From Streptomyces cylindrosporus (GTDB lineage: Bacteria > Actinomycetota > Actinomycetes > Streptomycetales > Streptomycetaceae), in contig NZ_JALDAY010000001.1 of the NCBI RefSeq assembly GCF_022698165.1, positions 992,001 to 1,056,000 of the forward strand: a stretch of DNA of 64,000 nt, read 5' to 3'. Position numbers and translations under genes: made by a program. Below are positions 55,380 to 64,000 of this stretch, piece by piece (positions within the stretch are counted from its first letter, which is position 1; every line of letters starts with the position of its first letter). A model generated the notes under the pieces. It had not been told where the DNA came from, searched no databases, and worked only from the letters and a program-made list of their open reading frames with translations.

Positions 55380-55637
55380 ATGGCGGGCAGCAGCCACGGT
55401 CACACCCCGGCCGCCTGGACCGGTGTCACTATCGCCTTCATCGGTTTCTGCGTTTCGGGTGCCTTCATGGTGATGGCCCAGCCCGTGGGCTTCTGGGCGG
55501 GCATGGTGGTCGTGGCCATCGGCGGTGTCGTCGGCTGGGTCATGAGCGCGATGGGCCTCGGCCAGCCGAAGGACGCGCACAAGGACTTCCAGGACGCGCT
55601 GGCGGAGAGCCGCGCGGCCGTGAGCGCGAAGAGCTGA
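55380..55637 (+). CDS. HGxxPAAW-motif small membrane protein
   Basis: An 85-aa protein with the name-giving motif at its start (SSHGHTPAAWTG, residues 4-15) and two membrane segments (about 16-34 and 42-58), followed by a charged tail (QPKDAHKDFQDALAESR). This family is found beside trp genes in actinobacteria and has no known function. CGAGGAG lies 7 nt before ATG 55380. Confidence 0.85.
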   Translation: MAGSSHGHTPAAWTGVTIAFIGFCVSGAFMVMAQPVGFWAGMVVVAIGGVVGWVMSAMGLGQPKDAHKDFQDALAESRAAVSAKS

Positions 55638-55714
55638 CTCTCGTACGACTCCTGAGGGGCGATCCGGATTCCGGGTCGCCCCTCACGCGCGCGTGGTGGC
55701 GGTCCGGGGGCACA

Positions 55715-56161
55715 ATGCGAGACGTGAACGCCGAGAGCCAGTCCGTGACGCCCTCCGCCACCGGATCCGTGGCGGCCCGGCTCGCCGTGCCCGCCGGGAT
55801 CCTCGCGGCCGTCGCCGGAGCCTTCGCCTACGTCGGCACCGTGGACCCCAACCAGCCCGGCCACTACCCCGTCTGCCCCCTCTACGGCTTCACCGGCCTC
55901 TACTGCCCCGGCTGCGGCGGCCTGCGCAGCGCGCACGCCTTCATCCACGGCGACTTCCTGGGGGCGCTGCACGACAACGCCCTGGCCGCCGTCGGCTATC
56001 CGCTCTTCGCCGTGCTGTGGACCGTATGGGTGGTCCGCGCGGCCCGCGGGCGCTCCCTCGGGCTCCGGCTCGGGTCGGTGCAGCTGTGGGCCCTGGGCAC
56101 ATTGCTGCTGGTCTTCACGGTTGTCCGGAACCTGCCCTTCGGTGGCTGGCTGCATCCTTGA
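55715..56161 (+). CDS. DUF2752 membrane protein
   Basis: A 148-aa protein with the DUF2752 motif YGFTGLYCPGCGGLRSAHAFIHGD (two Cys in CPGC) and three membrane segments. The CxxC suggests metal or thiol chemistry on one membrane side, unproven. The start is either ATG 55715 or GTG 55724. It follows the HGxxPAAW gene on the same strand and precedes trpC by 146 nt, a gap in which I see no gene. Confidence 0.8.
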   Translation: MRDVNAESQSVTPSATGSVAARLAVPAGILAAVAGAFAYVGTVDPNQPGHYPVCPLYGFTGLYCPGCGGLRSAHAFIHGDFLGALHDNALAAVGYPLFAVLWTVWVVRAARGRSLGLRLGSVQLWALGTLLLVFTVVRNLPFGGWLHP

Positions 56162-56307
56162 TCAATTGCCGAATGTCCAGGTAGTGGGACCGGCGTCAAC
56201 CGGATGCGAGGGCTACGCCTTCCTCCGGATACCATCGCAGTGACCATCGGTTTTCTCCCGCGGGTCAGAAGCTTCAGCAGTCAACCGTCTGGAAGGGGGC
56301 CGCTCGC

Positions 56308-57117
56308 GTGAGTGTGCTCGACGAGATCATCGACGGAGTCCGTGCCGACCTCGCGGAGCGGCAGGCGCGCGTCAGCCTCGACGAGCTCAAGGAGCGCGCG
56401 GCGAAGGCTCCCGCGGCCAAGGACGGACTGGCTGCCCTGCGCGGCGAAGGTGTCAAGGTCATCTGCGAGGTCAAGCGCTCCAGCCCCTCCAAGGGCGCGC
56501 TGGCTGCGATCGCCGACCCGGCCGGCCTCGCCGCGGACTACGAGGCGGGCGGCGCGGCCGTCATCTCCGTCCTCACCGAGCAGCGCCGCTTCGGCGGCTC
56601 GCTGGCCGACCTGGAGGCCGTCCGCGCCCGGGTGGACATCCCGGTGCTGCGCAAGGACTTCATCGTCACGTCGTACCAGCTCTGGGAGGCCCGCGCGTAC
56701 GGCGCCGACCTCGCCCTGCTGATCGTCGCGGCCCTCGAACAGCCGGCCCTGGAGTCCCTCATCGAGCGTGCCGTCTCCATCGGCCTCACCCCGCTCGTCG
56801 AGGTCCACGACGAGGACGAGGTCGAGCGCGCGGTCGACGCCGGAGCCAAGGTCATCGGCGTCAACGCCCGCAACCTCAAGACCCTCGAGGTCGACCGCTC
56901 CACCTTCGAGCGCGTAGCCCCCGAGATCCCCGACGACCTGGTCAAGATCGCCGAGTCGGGCGTCCGCGGCCCCCACGACCTCATCGCCTACGCCAACGCG
57001 GGCGCCGACGCGGTCCTGGTGGGCGAGTCCCTGGTCACGGGCAAGGACCCGAAGTCCGCGGTCTCGGACCTGGTGGCGGCAGGCGAGCATCCCGCTCTTC
57101 GCCACGGCCGCAGTTGA
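56308..57117 (+). CDS. trpC: Indole-3-glycerol phosphate synthase
   Basis: TrpC cyclises CdRP to indole glycerol phosphate. It is a 269-aa single-domain barrel with no fused TrpF. The active-site segment [12 protein letters not shown], then [28 protein letters not shown] and IAESGV are all in place. GTG 56308 has GGAAGGGGG about 8 nt upstream. It starts the trpC-trpM-trpB-trpA group. Confidence 0.95.
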   Translation: MSVLDEIIDGVRADLAERQARVSLDELKERAAKAPAAKDGLAALRGEGVKVICEVKRSSPSKGALAAIADPAGLAADYEAGGAAVISVLTEQRRFGGSLADLEAVRARVDIPVLRKDFIVTSYQLWEARAYGADLALLIVAALEQPALESLIERAVSIGLTPLVEVHDEDEVERAVDAGAKVIGVNARNLKTLEVDRSTFERVAPEIPDDLVKIAESGVRGPHDLIAYANAGADAVLVGESLVTGKDPKSAVSDLVAAGEHPALRHGRS

Positions 57118-57138
57118 TCTTTGGGTAAGCTGACCCCG

Positions 57139-57306
57139 ATGACACTCACCATGACGACCACGGATCGGTACGCGCGTCTCGCGCGCGGCTGCCGTCCTCG
57201 CGGCTGCCGCGCCCCGGCACGCCGTGTGCACGGTCGCAGGGTGCGTTACGTCATCGGAGACGAACCCGGGCAGGTCAACGGCCGTCGATGGCAGCGCGCC
57301 CTCTAG
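57139..57306 (+). CDS. trpM: Small basic protein TrpM
   Basis: A 55-aa Arg-rich frame (MTLTMTTTDRYARLARGCRP, then APARRVHGRRVRYVIGDE and a C-terminus ending RRWQRAL) between trpC and trpB. In S. coelicolor the small gene at this position is trpM, whose product modulates tryptophan synthesis and differentiation (established there; transferred by position and size). The exact start is uncertain: ATG 57139 or ATG 57151. Its stop codon TAG is the first part of an interspersed repeat, so the C-terminus may have been shaped by repeat insertion. Confidence 0.75.
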   Translation: MTLTMTTTDRYARLARGCRPRGCRAPARRVHGRRVRYVIGDEPGQVNGRRWQRAL

Positions 57307-57332
57307 GGGCGCGGGGAACTGCGCGACAAGCC
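57305..57332 (+). repeat. Streptomyces interspersed repeat, copy 2
   Basis: AGGGGCGCGGGGAACTGCGC then GACAAGCC, inverted relative to copy 1 at 55225. It begins within the trpM stop codon. A short hairpin GACGGC/GCCGTC (57336-57341 / 57348-57353) follows. Confidence 0.8.
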
Positions 57333-57377
57333 ACTGACGGCCTTTTCGCCGTCGAACAACCCCGCCCCCACGGCGAC

Positions 57378-57383
57378 TAGGTA
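57378..57383 (+). promoter_or_regulatory. Candidate -10 element before trpB
   Basis: TAGGTA within the A+T-rich TAGGTATTTTCC stands out in the 105-bp trpM-trpB gap. It lies 34 nt before the trpB ATG. I cannot find a well-spaced -35 element. Confidence 0.3.
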
Positions 57384-57411
57384 TTTTCCAAACTCACCGT
57401 GAGGTTCAGTC

Positions 57412-58691
<1,280 letters not shown>

Positions 58692-58695
<4 letters not shown>

Positions 58696-59510
58696 GCGGG
58701 AACATTCAGCTGCTGTCCGACACCCTCGCCGGTGCCAAGGCCGAGGGCCGGTCCGCGCTCATCGCCTACCTCCCGGCCGGGTTCCCGACCGTGGACGGCG
58801 GCATCGAGGCGATCAAGGCCGCCCTCGACGGCGGCGCGGACGTGGTCGAGGTGGGGCTGCCGCACAGCGACCCGGTCCTCGACGGCCCCGTCATCCAGAC
58901 CGCCGACGACATCGCCCTGCGCGGCGGCGTCAAGATCGCGCACGTCATGCGCACGGTCAAGGAGGCCCACGAGGCCACCGGCAAGCCGATCCTGGTCATG
59001 ACGTACTGGAACCCCATCGACCGCTACGGCGTCGAGCGCTTCACCGCCGAGCTGGCGGAGGCCGGGGGCGCCGGGTGCATCCTGCCCGACCTGCCCGTCC
59101 AGGAGGCGGCGCTGTGGAGGGAGCACGCGCAGAAGCACGGCCTCGCGACCGTCTTCGTCGTGGCGCCCAGCAGCAAGGACGCGCGGCTCGCCGAGATCAC
59201 CGCGGCGGGCAGCGGCTTCGTGTACGCCGCCTCGCTCATGGGCGTCACCGGTACCCGCGAGTCGGTGGGCGCGCAGGCCCAGGACCTGGTCGAGCGGACC
59301 CGGGCCACCGGCACCGACCTGCCCGTCTGCGTCGGGCTCGGCGTCTCCAATGCGGCCCAGGCCGCCGAGGTGGCCGGCTTCGCCGACGGCGTGATCGTCG
59401 GCTCGGCCTTCGTCAAGCGGATCCTGGACGCGCCGGACGACAAGGCCGGCGTCGAGGCGGTCCGCGAACTCGCGGGCGAGCTGGCGAAGGGCGTGCGCGG
59501 ACAGGCGTAA
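58692..59510 (+). CDS. trpA: Tryptophan synthase alpha subunit
   Basis: TrpA cleaves indole glycerol phosphate and passes indole to TrpB. The 272-aa barrel shows [29 protein letters not shown] (catalytic Glu in VEVG and the catalytic-loop Asp) and GLGVSN near the end. GTG 58692 overlaps the trpB stop, ensuring equal synthesis of the two subunits. Confidence 0.96.
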
Positions 59511-59620
59511 CGGCTGTGACGGAACGGCTGTAAAGGAACACCGCGGAACATTCGGTCACTCGAATGGGTGGACCTGGGGCCGGGGAGGCGCAGTGCGCCT
59601 TCCCGGTTCGTTCTGGGGGT

Positions 59621-60397
59621 GTGAGCGAGAAGAACCGTGAAGGAAAGCGCACCGCCCGCGAGCGGCTGGCGGTCGAGCGTGAGAAGCAGAAGTCCGCGGA
59701 GAAGCGGCGGCGGGCGCTGATCGTCGGCGCGAGCGTCGTCTGCGTGCTGGGCCTCGCGGCGGTGATCGGCGTGGTCGCGGCCAACTCCGGCAAGGACAAG
59801 GGCACCAAGAGCTCGGGCCCGGTCGTGGCGCCGTCCGGGGCGCAGGGCAAGGACAGCCTGGCGATCCCGGTCGGCAAGGACAGCGCCAAGTCGACGCTCA
59901 CGATCTGGGAGGACTTCCGCTGCCCGGCGTGCCAGGCCTTCGAGACGACGTACCGCTCGACGATCCACGAGCTGACCGACTCCAGCCAGATGAGGGTCGA
60001 GTACCACCTGGTCAGGCTGATCGACGGCAACCTCGGCGGCACCGGCTCGCTGCGCGCGGGCAATGCGGCGGCGTGCGCGCAGGACGCCGGGAAGTTCCGC
60101 GACTACCACGACGTGCTGTACGAGAACCAGCCGAAGGAGACCGACGACGCCTTCGCGAGCAACAGCAAGCTGATCGAGCTGGCGGGCAAGGTCAGCGGTC
60201 TGGACACGGCCACGTTCCGTACGTGTGTCAACAAGGGGAACCACGACAGCTGGGTCGACAAGTCGAACGCCGCGTTCAAGGCGGGCGGCTTCACCGGCAC
60301 GCCGACCGTGATCCTCAACGGCAAGAACATCTACGCGGACCAGACGATGACCCCGGCGAAGCTGAAGCAGCTGGTGCAGCAGGCCGACAAGGGGTGA
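59621..60397 (+). CDS. Membrane-anchored DsbA-like thioredoxin-fold protein (second in the window)
   Basis: A 258-aa protein with the same design as the one at 28446: a highly charged cytoplasmic tail (residues 1-30), one membrane anchor (ALIVGASVVCVLGLAAVIGVVAA), and an extracytoplasmic thioredoxin fold with CPAC in WEDFRCPACQAFE and cis-Pro in GTPTVILNG. Two further Cys occur (AAACAQDAG and RTCVNKG). GTG 59621 with GGGGG just upstream gives the usual start SEKNREGKR. It lies 110 nt after trpA and before lgt, so it probably serves exported proteins. Confidence 0.87.
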   Translation: MSEKNREGKRTARERLAVEREKQKSAEKRRRALIVGASVVCVLGLAAVIGVVAANSGKDKGTKSSGPVVAPSGAQGKDSLAIPVGKDSAKSTLTIWEDFRCPACQAFETTYRSTIHELTDSSQMRVEYHLVRLIDGNLGGTGSLRAGNAAACAQDAGKFRDYHDVLYENQPKETDDAFASNSKLIELAGKVSGLDTATFRTCVNKGNHDSWVDKSNAAFKAGGFTGTPTVILNGKNIYADQTMTPAKLKQLVQQADKG

Positions 60398-60500
60398 CGC
60401 GGGGTAAGGGGCGCGGGGGCCATTCACACCCGCCCGTTATGGACCCGTAGCCGGGCCGCCTGCCGTCGGCCCGGCCCGGCACGGTAGCGTCGACCCTGCC

Positions 60501-61448
60501 ATGGAAGAACTTGCCTACATTCCCAGCCCGTCGCACGGGGTCTACCACCTCGGCCCCATTCCGCTGCGCGGCTATGCGTTCTGCATCATCATCGGCGTCT
60601 TCGTCGCGGTCTGGCTCGGCAACAGGCGCTGGATCGCCCGTGGCGGGCGGGCCGGCACGGTGGCCGACATCGCTGTCTGGGCGGTGCCGTTCGGCCTCGT
60701 CGGCGGCCGGCTCTACCACGTGATCACGGACTACGAGCTGTACTTCAGCGAGGGCCGTGACTGGGTGGACGCCTTCAAGGTCTGGGAGGGCGGCCTCGGC
60801 ATCTGGGGCGCGATCGCGCTCGGGGCGCTGGGCGCGTGGATCGGCTGTCGGCGCCGGGGCATCCCGATGCCCGCGTACGCCGACGCCGTCGCACCCGGTA
60901 TCGCCTTCGCGCAGGCGATCGGGCGGTGGGGCAACTGGTTCAACCAGGAGCTGTACGGCAAGAAGACGGACGTCCCCTGGGCGCTGCACATCACGTCGTC
61001 CGCGGACGGGCGGGTGCCGGGGTACTACCACCCGACCTTCCTGTACGAGTCCCTGTGGTGCATCGGCGTCGCGCTGCTCGTCATCTGGGCCGACCGGCGG
61101 TTCACGCTGGGGCACGGGCGGGCGTTCGCGCTGTATGTCGCGGCGTACTGCGTGGGGCGGGCCTGGATCGAGTACATGCGGGTCGACGACGCGCACCACA
61201 TCCTCGGGCTGCGGCTGAACGACTGGACCGCGTTGATCGTGTTCCTGCTCGCCGTCACGTACATCGTGGTGTCGGCGAAGAAGCGGCCGGGGCGGGAGAC
61301 CGTGGTCGAGCCGGGGGTCTCCGACGGTGACACCGAGGCCGACGCCGAGGCCGACGACGCTGACGCGAAGGAAGCGGAGTCCGCTGAGGAAGCCGTGAAG
61401 GACGACGCCGACGACAAGGACGAGGCCGAGTCGGCCAAGAAGAGTTGA
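60501..61448 (+). CDS. lgt: Prolipoprotein diacylglyceryl transferase Lgt
   Basis: Lgt attaches diacylglycerol to the lipobox Cys of prolipoproteins. The 315-aa protein has about seven membrane segments. The family signature GRWGNWFNQELYG, the loop LVGGRLYHVITDYELYF (conserved GGR.YHV) and HPTFLYESLW are present. The last ~55 residues are an Asp/Glu/Ala-rich cytoplasmic tail, as in other Streptomyces Lgt proteins. TAGCGT 16 nt before ATG 60501 could be a -10 box of a nearly leaderless transcript. Confidence 0.95.
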   Translation: MEELAYIPSPSHGVYHLGPIPLRGYAFCIIIGVFVAVWLGNRRWIARGGRAGTVADIAVWAVPFGLVGGRLYHVITDYELYFSEGRDWVDAFKVWEGGLGIWGAIALGALGAWIGCRRRGIPMPAYADAVAPGIAFAQAIGRWGNWFNQELYGKKTDVPWALHITSSADGRVPGYYHPTFLYESLWCIGVALLVIWADRRFTLGHGRAFALYVAAYCVGRAWIEYMRVDDAHHILGLRLNDWTALIVFLLAVTYIVVSAKKRPGRETVVEPGVSDGDTEADAEADDADAKEAESAEEAVKDDADDKDEAESAKKS

Positions 61449-61458
61449 CGGGATGAAT

Positions 61459-61504
61459 CGACGGCGGGTTTCGGCGGGTTCGGCACCGCCGGGACCCGCC
61501 GTCG
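61459..61504. terminator. Bidirectional hairpin between lgt and the lyase gene
   Basis: An 11-bp outer stem CGACGGCGGGT (61459-61469) / ACCCGCCGTCG (61494-61504) encloses an inner CGGCGG/CCGCCG stem. It begins 10 nt after the lgt stop and lies between two convergent genes. Confidence 0.75.
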
Positions 61505-61539
61505 TGGTTCTCGCCGTTGCGGCGGGAAAAGAAATGAAA

Positions 61540-62370
61540 TCAGCGGCGGTTGGCCAGTGACAAGGTGCGGTGGGCCGCCGTTACCACCGCCGCGTCGATG
61601 AAGGTGCCGTCCGACAGGGCCTGGGCGCCATGTTCCGTTGTCGCCGCCTTCACGATGGTTTCCGCCTCCTCGATCTCTCGGGCCGTGGGGAGGTAGGCCC
61701 GTTCGATGACGGGGAGCTGGCGCGGGTGGATCGCGGCGCGGCCCAGGAAGCCCAGGGCGCGGCCGTGGGCGCACGACGCGGCCAGGCCCTCCAGGTCGCG
61801 GATGTCGGGGTGGACCGACTGGGGCGGTGGCGGCAGGGCTGCCGCTCTCGCGGCGACGACCACTCGGGAGCGGGACCAGTCCAGGCCCGCGTCCTCCTGT
61901 ACACCCAGGTCGGCCCGGAGGTCCGTCTCACCGAGCGAGATGCCGTGCAGGGACGGGTGGGCCGTGGCGATCGCGTAGGCGTGTTCGATGCCGAGGGCGG
62001 ATTCCAGGAGGGCGTACAGGGCGGGGGCGCCGTCGGCCGCGGGGGTCGTTCGTCCCGCGATGCGGGTGATCTGGGACGGGGACGTCACCTTCGGCAGGCG
62101 CAGGCCGGAGAGGCCCGGGAGGGTGGCGATCGACTGCAGGTCCTTGGCGGCCAGGGGGCCGTCGAGGGCGTTCACGCGGACGTGGACCGGGACCGGCTGG
62201 GGGTCCGAGAGCAGGTCGGCCGTGGCCTCGCGGGCGTAGTCCTTGCGCTCGGGGGCGACCGCGTCCTCCAGGTCGACGATCACGACGTCGGCGCCGGCGG
62301 CCAGCGCCTTGGCCACGACATGCGGGCGGTCGCCGGGTGCGTACAGCCAGGTGAGGGGTGTGCATCTCAT
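61540..62370 (-). CDS. HpcH/HpaI (CitE-like) CoA-ester lyase
   Basis: A 276-aa barrel lyase of the citrate lyase beta/malyl-CoA lyase family. Motifs: TWLYAPGDRPHVVAKAL, DVVIVDLEDAVAPERK, LYALLESALGIEHA (catalytic Glu region) and ISLGETDLRADLG (metal ligands). Substrate is probably a short acyl-CoA ester such as malyl- or citramalyl-CoA. ATG 62370 overlaps the CoA-transferase stop, so the two act in one pathway with the CaiB-type enzyme. Confidence 0.87.
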   Translation of the reverse strand: MRCTPLTWLYAPGDRPHVVAKALAAGADVVIVDLEDAVAPERKDYAREATADLLSDPQPVPVHVRVNALDGPLAAKDLQSIATLPGLSGLRLPKVTSPSQITRIAGRTTPAADGAPALYALLESALGIEHAYAIATAHPSLHGISLGETDLRADLGVQEDAGLDWSRSRVVVAARAAALPPPPQSVHPDIRDLEGLAASCAHGRALGFLGRAAIHPRQLPVIERAYLPTAREIEEAETIVKAATTEHGAQALSDGTFIDAAVVTAAHRTLSLANRR

Positions 62371-63578
62371 ACCGCGCCCTCCTCGCGCAGGGCCGTCAAC
62401 TCGGCCTCGGTCAGGCCCAGTTCGGTCAGCACCGCCTCCGTGTCCGCGCCGTGCGGGCGGCCCGCCCAGCGGATCGCGCCGGGGGTCGCGGAGAGCCGGA
62501 AGAGGACGTTCTGCATGCGGAGGGGGCCCAGTTCGGGGTCGTCGAGGGTCGTGACCGTGTCGAGGGCCTGGTACTGCGGGTCGGCCAGCACGTCCCGTAC
62601 GTCCTGGATCGGAGCCACCGCCGCCTCCGCCTTCTCGAAGGCCGCGAGCACCTCGGTGCGGGGGCGGGCGGCGATCCAGTCGCCGACCGCCCGGTCGAGG
62701 ACGTCGGCGTGCGCGGCGCGGTCGGCGCCGGTCGCGAACCAGGGCTCGTCGATCAGCTCCGGGCGCCCCACCAGGTGCATCACGCGTTCCGCGATCGACT
62801 GGGCGGAGGTGGAGACGGCGACCCACTTGCCGTCGGCGGTGAGGTAGGTGCCGCGCGGGGCGTTGTTGGCGGAGCGGTTGCCGGTGCGCTGCTGGACGTA
62901 ACCGAGCTGGTCGTACCAGGTCGGCTGGGGGCCGAGGACGGTCAGGATCGGCTCGATGATCGCCATGTCCACGACCTGGCCCTCGCCGGTGCGGTCGCGG
63001 GCCGCGAGCGCGGTCATGACGGCGTACGCGGTGGCCAGGCCGGCGATCGAGTCGGCGAGGCCGAAGGGCGGGAGGGTCGGCGGGGCGTCCGGCTCGCCGG
63101 TGATCGCGGCGAAGCCGCTCATCGCCTCGGCGAGGGTGCCGAAGCCGGGGCGGTGGGCGTACGGGCCGAACTGGCCGAAGCCGGTGACGCGGGCGAGCAC
63201 CAGCCGCGGGTTGGCGGCGGACAGCTCGGGCCAGCCGAGGTCCCACTTCTCCAGGGTTCCGGGGCGGAAGTTCTCGATCAACACGTCGGCGGTGGCGGCC
63301 AGTTGGAGCAGGGTGGCGCGGCCGCCGGGTCTGGACAGGTCGAGGGTGATCGTGCGCTTGTTGCGGCCGAGGAGCTTCCACCACAGGCCGATGCCGTCCT
63401 TGGAGGGGCCGTGGCCGCGGGACGGGTCTGGCTTCGTCGGGTGCTCGACCTTGACGACCTCCGCGCCGAAGTCGCCGAGCATGGTGGCGGCGAGCGGGCC
63501 GGCGAAGAGGGTGGCGAGGTCGAGGACGCGCAGGCCGGTGAGCGGGGGAGTGCCGTGGGGTCGGGGAGTCGTGGTCAT
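62367..63578 (-). CDS. CaiB/BaiF (family III) CoA-transferase
   Basis: A 403-aa class III CoA-transferase. It shows LRVLDLATLFAGPLAATMLGDFGAEVVKVE at the N-terminus, LLGRNKRTITLDL, VLIENFRPGTLEKWDLG, and the catalytic-Asp region FGLADSIAGLATAYAVMTAL. It moves CoA between organic acids through an Asp-CoA thioester. It is coupled by ATGA overlaps to both the kinase upstream and the lyase downstream. Substrate pair unknown. Confidence 0.9.
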   Translation of the reverse strand: MTTTPRPHGTPPLTGLRVLDLATLFAGPLAATMLGDFGAEVVKVEHPTKPDPSRGHGPSKDGIGLWWKLLGRNKRTITLDLSRPGGRATLLQLAATADVLIENFRPGTLEKWDLGWPELSAANPRLVLARVTGFGQFGPYAHRPGFGTLAEAMSGFAAITGEPDAPPTLPPFGLADSIAGLATAYAVMTALAARDRTGEGQVVDMAIIEPILTVLGPQPTWYDQLGYVQQRTGNRSANNAPRGTYLTADGKWVAVSTSAQSIAERVMHLVGRPELIDEPWFATGADRAAHADVLDRAVGDWIAARPRTEVLAAFEKAEAAVAPIQDVRDVLADPQYQALDTVTTLDDPELGPLRMQNVLFRLSATPGAIRWAGRPHGADTEAVLTELGLTEAELTALREEGAV

Positions 63579-64000
63579 GAGGTGTACTGCGCCTCGATCT
63601 CGGAGCGGTACGGCATCGACGCGGAGGCGCCGGGGCGCTGGACGGAGAGGGCGGCCGCGGCGGCGGCCCAGCGCAGGGCCTCGCGGATCGGGCGCTCGGC
63701 GCCCAGGGCCACGGCCAGCGCGCCGACGAAGGTGTCGCCCGCGCCGGTGGAGTCCACGGCGGTGACCTGCGGGGCCGGGACGGCGAGCGGTTCGGCGCCA
63801 CGGGCCAGGTAGAGGCTGCCCGCGGCGCCGAGCGTGACGACCACTGCCGGGACGCTCTCCAGCAGCGCGCCGGCCGCGTCGACCGCGTCGGTGCGGCCGG
63901 TGAGGGTGATCGCCTCGTACTCGTTGGCCACCAACAGGTCGGTGGCGGTGAGGAGTTCGGGCGGGAGCGGTTGGACGGGGGCCGGGGTGAGGACCGTACG
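63575..64000 (-). CDS. PfkB-family carbohydrate kinase, C-terminal part (N-terminus outside the window)
   Basis: The C-terminal ~141 residues of a ribokinase-like sugar kinase. The catalytic signature DSTGAGDTFVGAL is present, with DLLVANEYEAITLTG and VVVTLGAAGSLYL upstream as in ribokinase. The N-terminal lid and sugar-binding part lie beyond position 64,000. Its stop overlaps the CoA-transferase start. Ribokinase is the likeliest assignment but another PfkB sugar kinase cannot be excluded. Confidence 0.85.
   Translation of the reverse strand, partial: RTVLTPAPVQPLPPELLTATDLLVANEYEAITLTGRTDAVDAAGALLESVPAVVVTLGAAGSLYLARGAEPLAVPAPQVTAVDSTGAGDTFVGALAVALGAERPIREALRWAAAAAALSVQRPGASASMPYRSEIEAQYTS

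Overview
This window is chromosomal core DNA from a Streptomyces or a very close relative. The evidence is the very high G+C content with strong third-position bias, frequent GTG starts, 4-nt ATGA/GTGA gene junctions, and the gene order ftsI-murE-murF-mraY-murD-ftsW-murG-ftsQ-ftsZ-pgeF-yggS-sepF-sepG-divIVA-ileS. Genes typical of Streptomyces follow: a histone H1-like/DksA fusion, priA in the his operon, and trpM between trpC and trpB. I see no prophage, IS element, CRISPR array, tRNA or rRNA.

Layout. (1) 1-15,073, + strand: the division and cell-wall (dcw) cluster from the end of ftsI to divIVA. The 278-bp ftsZ leader carries two inverted repeats, one of them holding two WhiA-type GACAC motifs. 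(2) 15,249-18,389, - strand: ileS, a type-2 enzyme with an altered HIGH signature (GAHH), preceded by a T-box leader of the translational kind. (3) 18,981-24,838, + strand: ddbA, lspA, rluD, a GNAT, a Na+/H+ antiporter and an SDR. (4) 24,863-31,427, mostly - strand: MscS channel, PhoD phosphatase, a membrane-anchored DsbA-like protein, a polytopic membrane protein and a DUF2252 protein; a dienelactone-hydrolase-like gene is on +. (5) 31,633-43,743: dnaE, small basic proteins, a NYN nuclease-like protein, an ABC exporter, YbaK, a Lon-N-domain protein and a pentapeptide/beta-helix membrane protein. (6) 43,915-49,640, + strand: hisD-hisC-hisB-(54-aa membrane protein)-hisH-priA-ridA-like-hisF, almost entirely translationally coupled. 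(7) 49,764-51,836: an HTH regulator/MFS exporter pair behind a near-perfect 52-nt palindrome, which separates the his operon from hisI. (8) 52,596-59,510, + strand: hisI-trpE, three small membrane proteins, trpC-trpM-trpB-trpA. (9) 59,621-64,000: a second DsbA-like protein, lgt, and a - strand operon of PfkB kinase (cut by the window edge), CaiB/BaiF CoA-transferase and HpcH/CitE-like lyase.

How it works together. Region 1 makes lipid II (MurE/F/D, MraY, MurG), polymerises and crosslinks it at the septum (FtsW, FtsI, FtsQ), builds and tethers the Z-ring (FtsZ, SepF, SepG) and directs tip growth (DivIVA). Lgt and LspA carry out two steps of lipoprotein maturation. The his and trp genes are joined at two points: hisI sits 11 nt upstream of trpE, and PriA is expected to serve both pathways because no trpF is visible among the trp genes here.

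The window is mostly conserved core. The best candidates for new biology are regulatory DNA (the ftsZ leader dyads, the 52-nt operator, the CAGTG half-sites before hisI-trpE, and a hairpin over the ribosome-binding site of a bL37-like mini-gene) and a few proteins: DUF2252 with kinase-like motifs in permuted order, a Rid-family protein lacking the catalytic Arg inside the his operon, and uncharacterised small proteins embedded in the his and trp operons.
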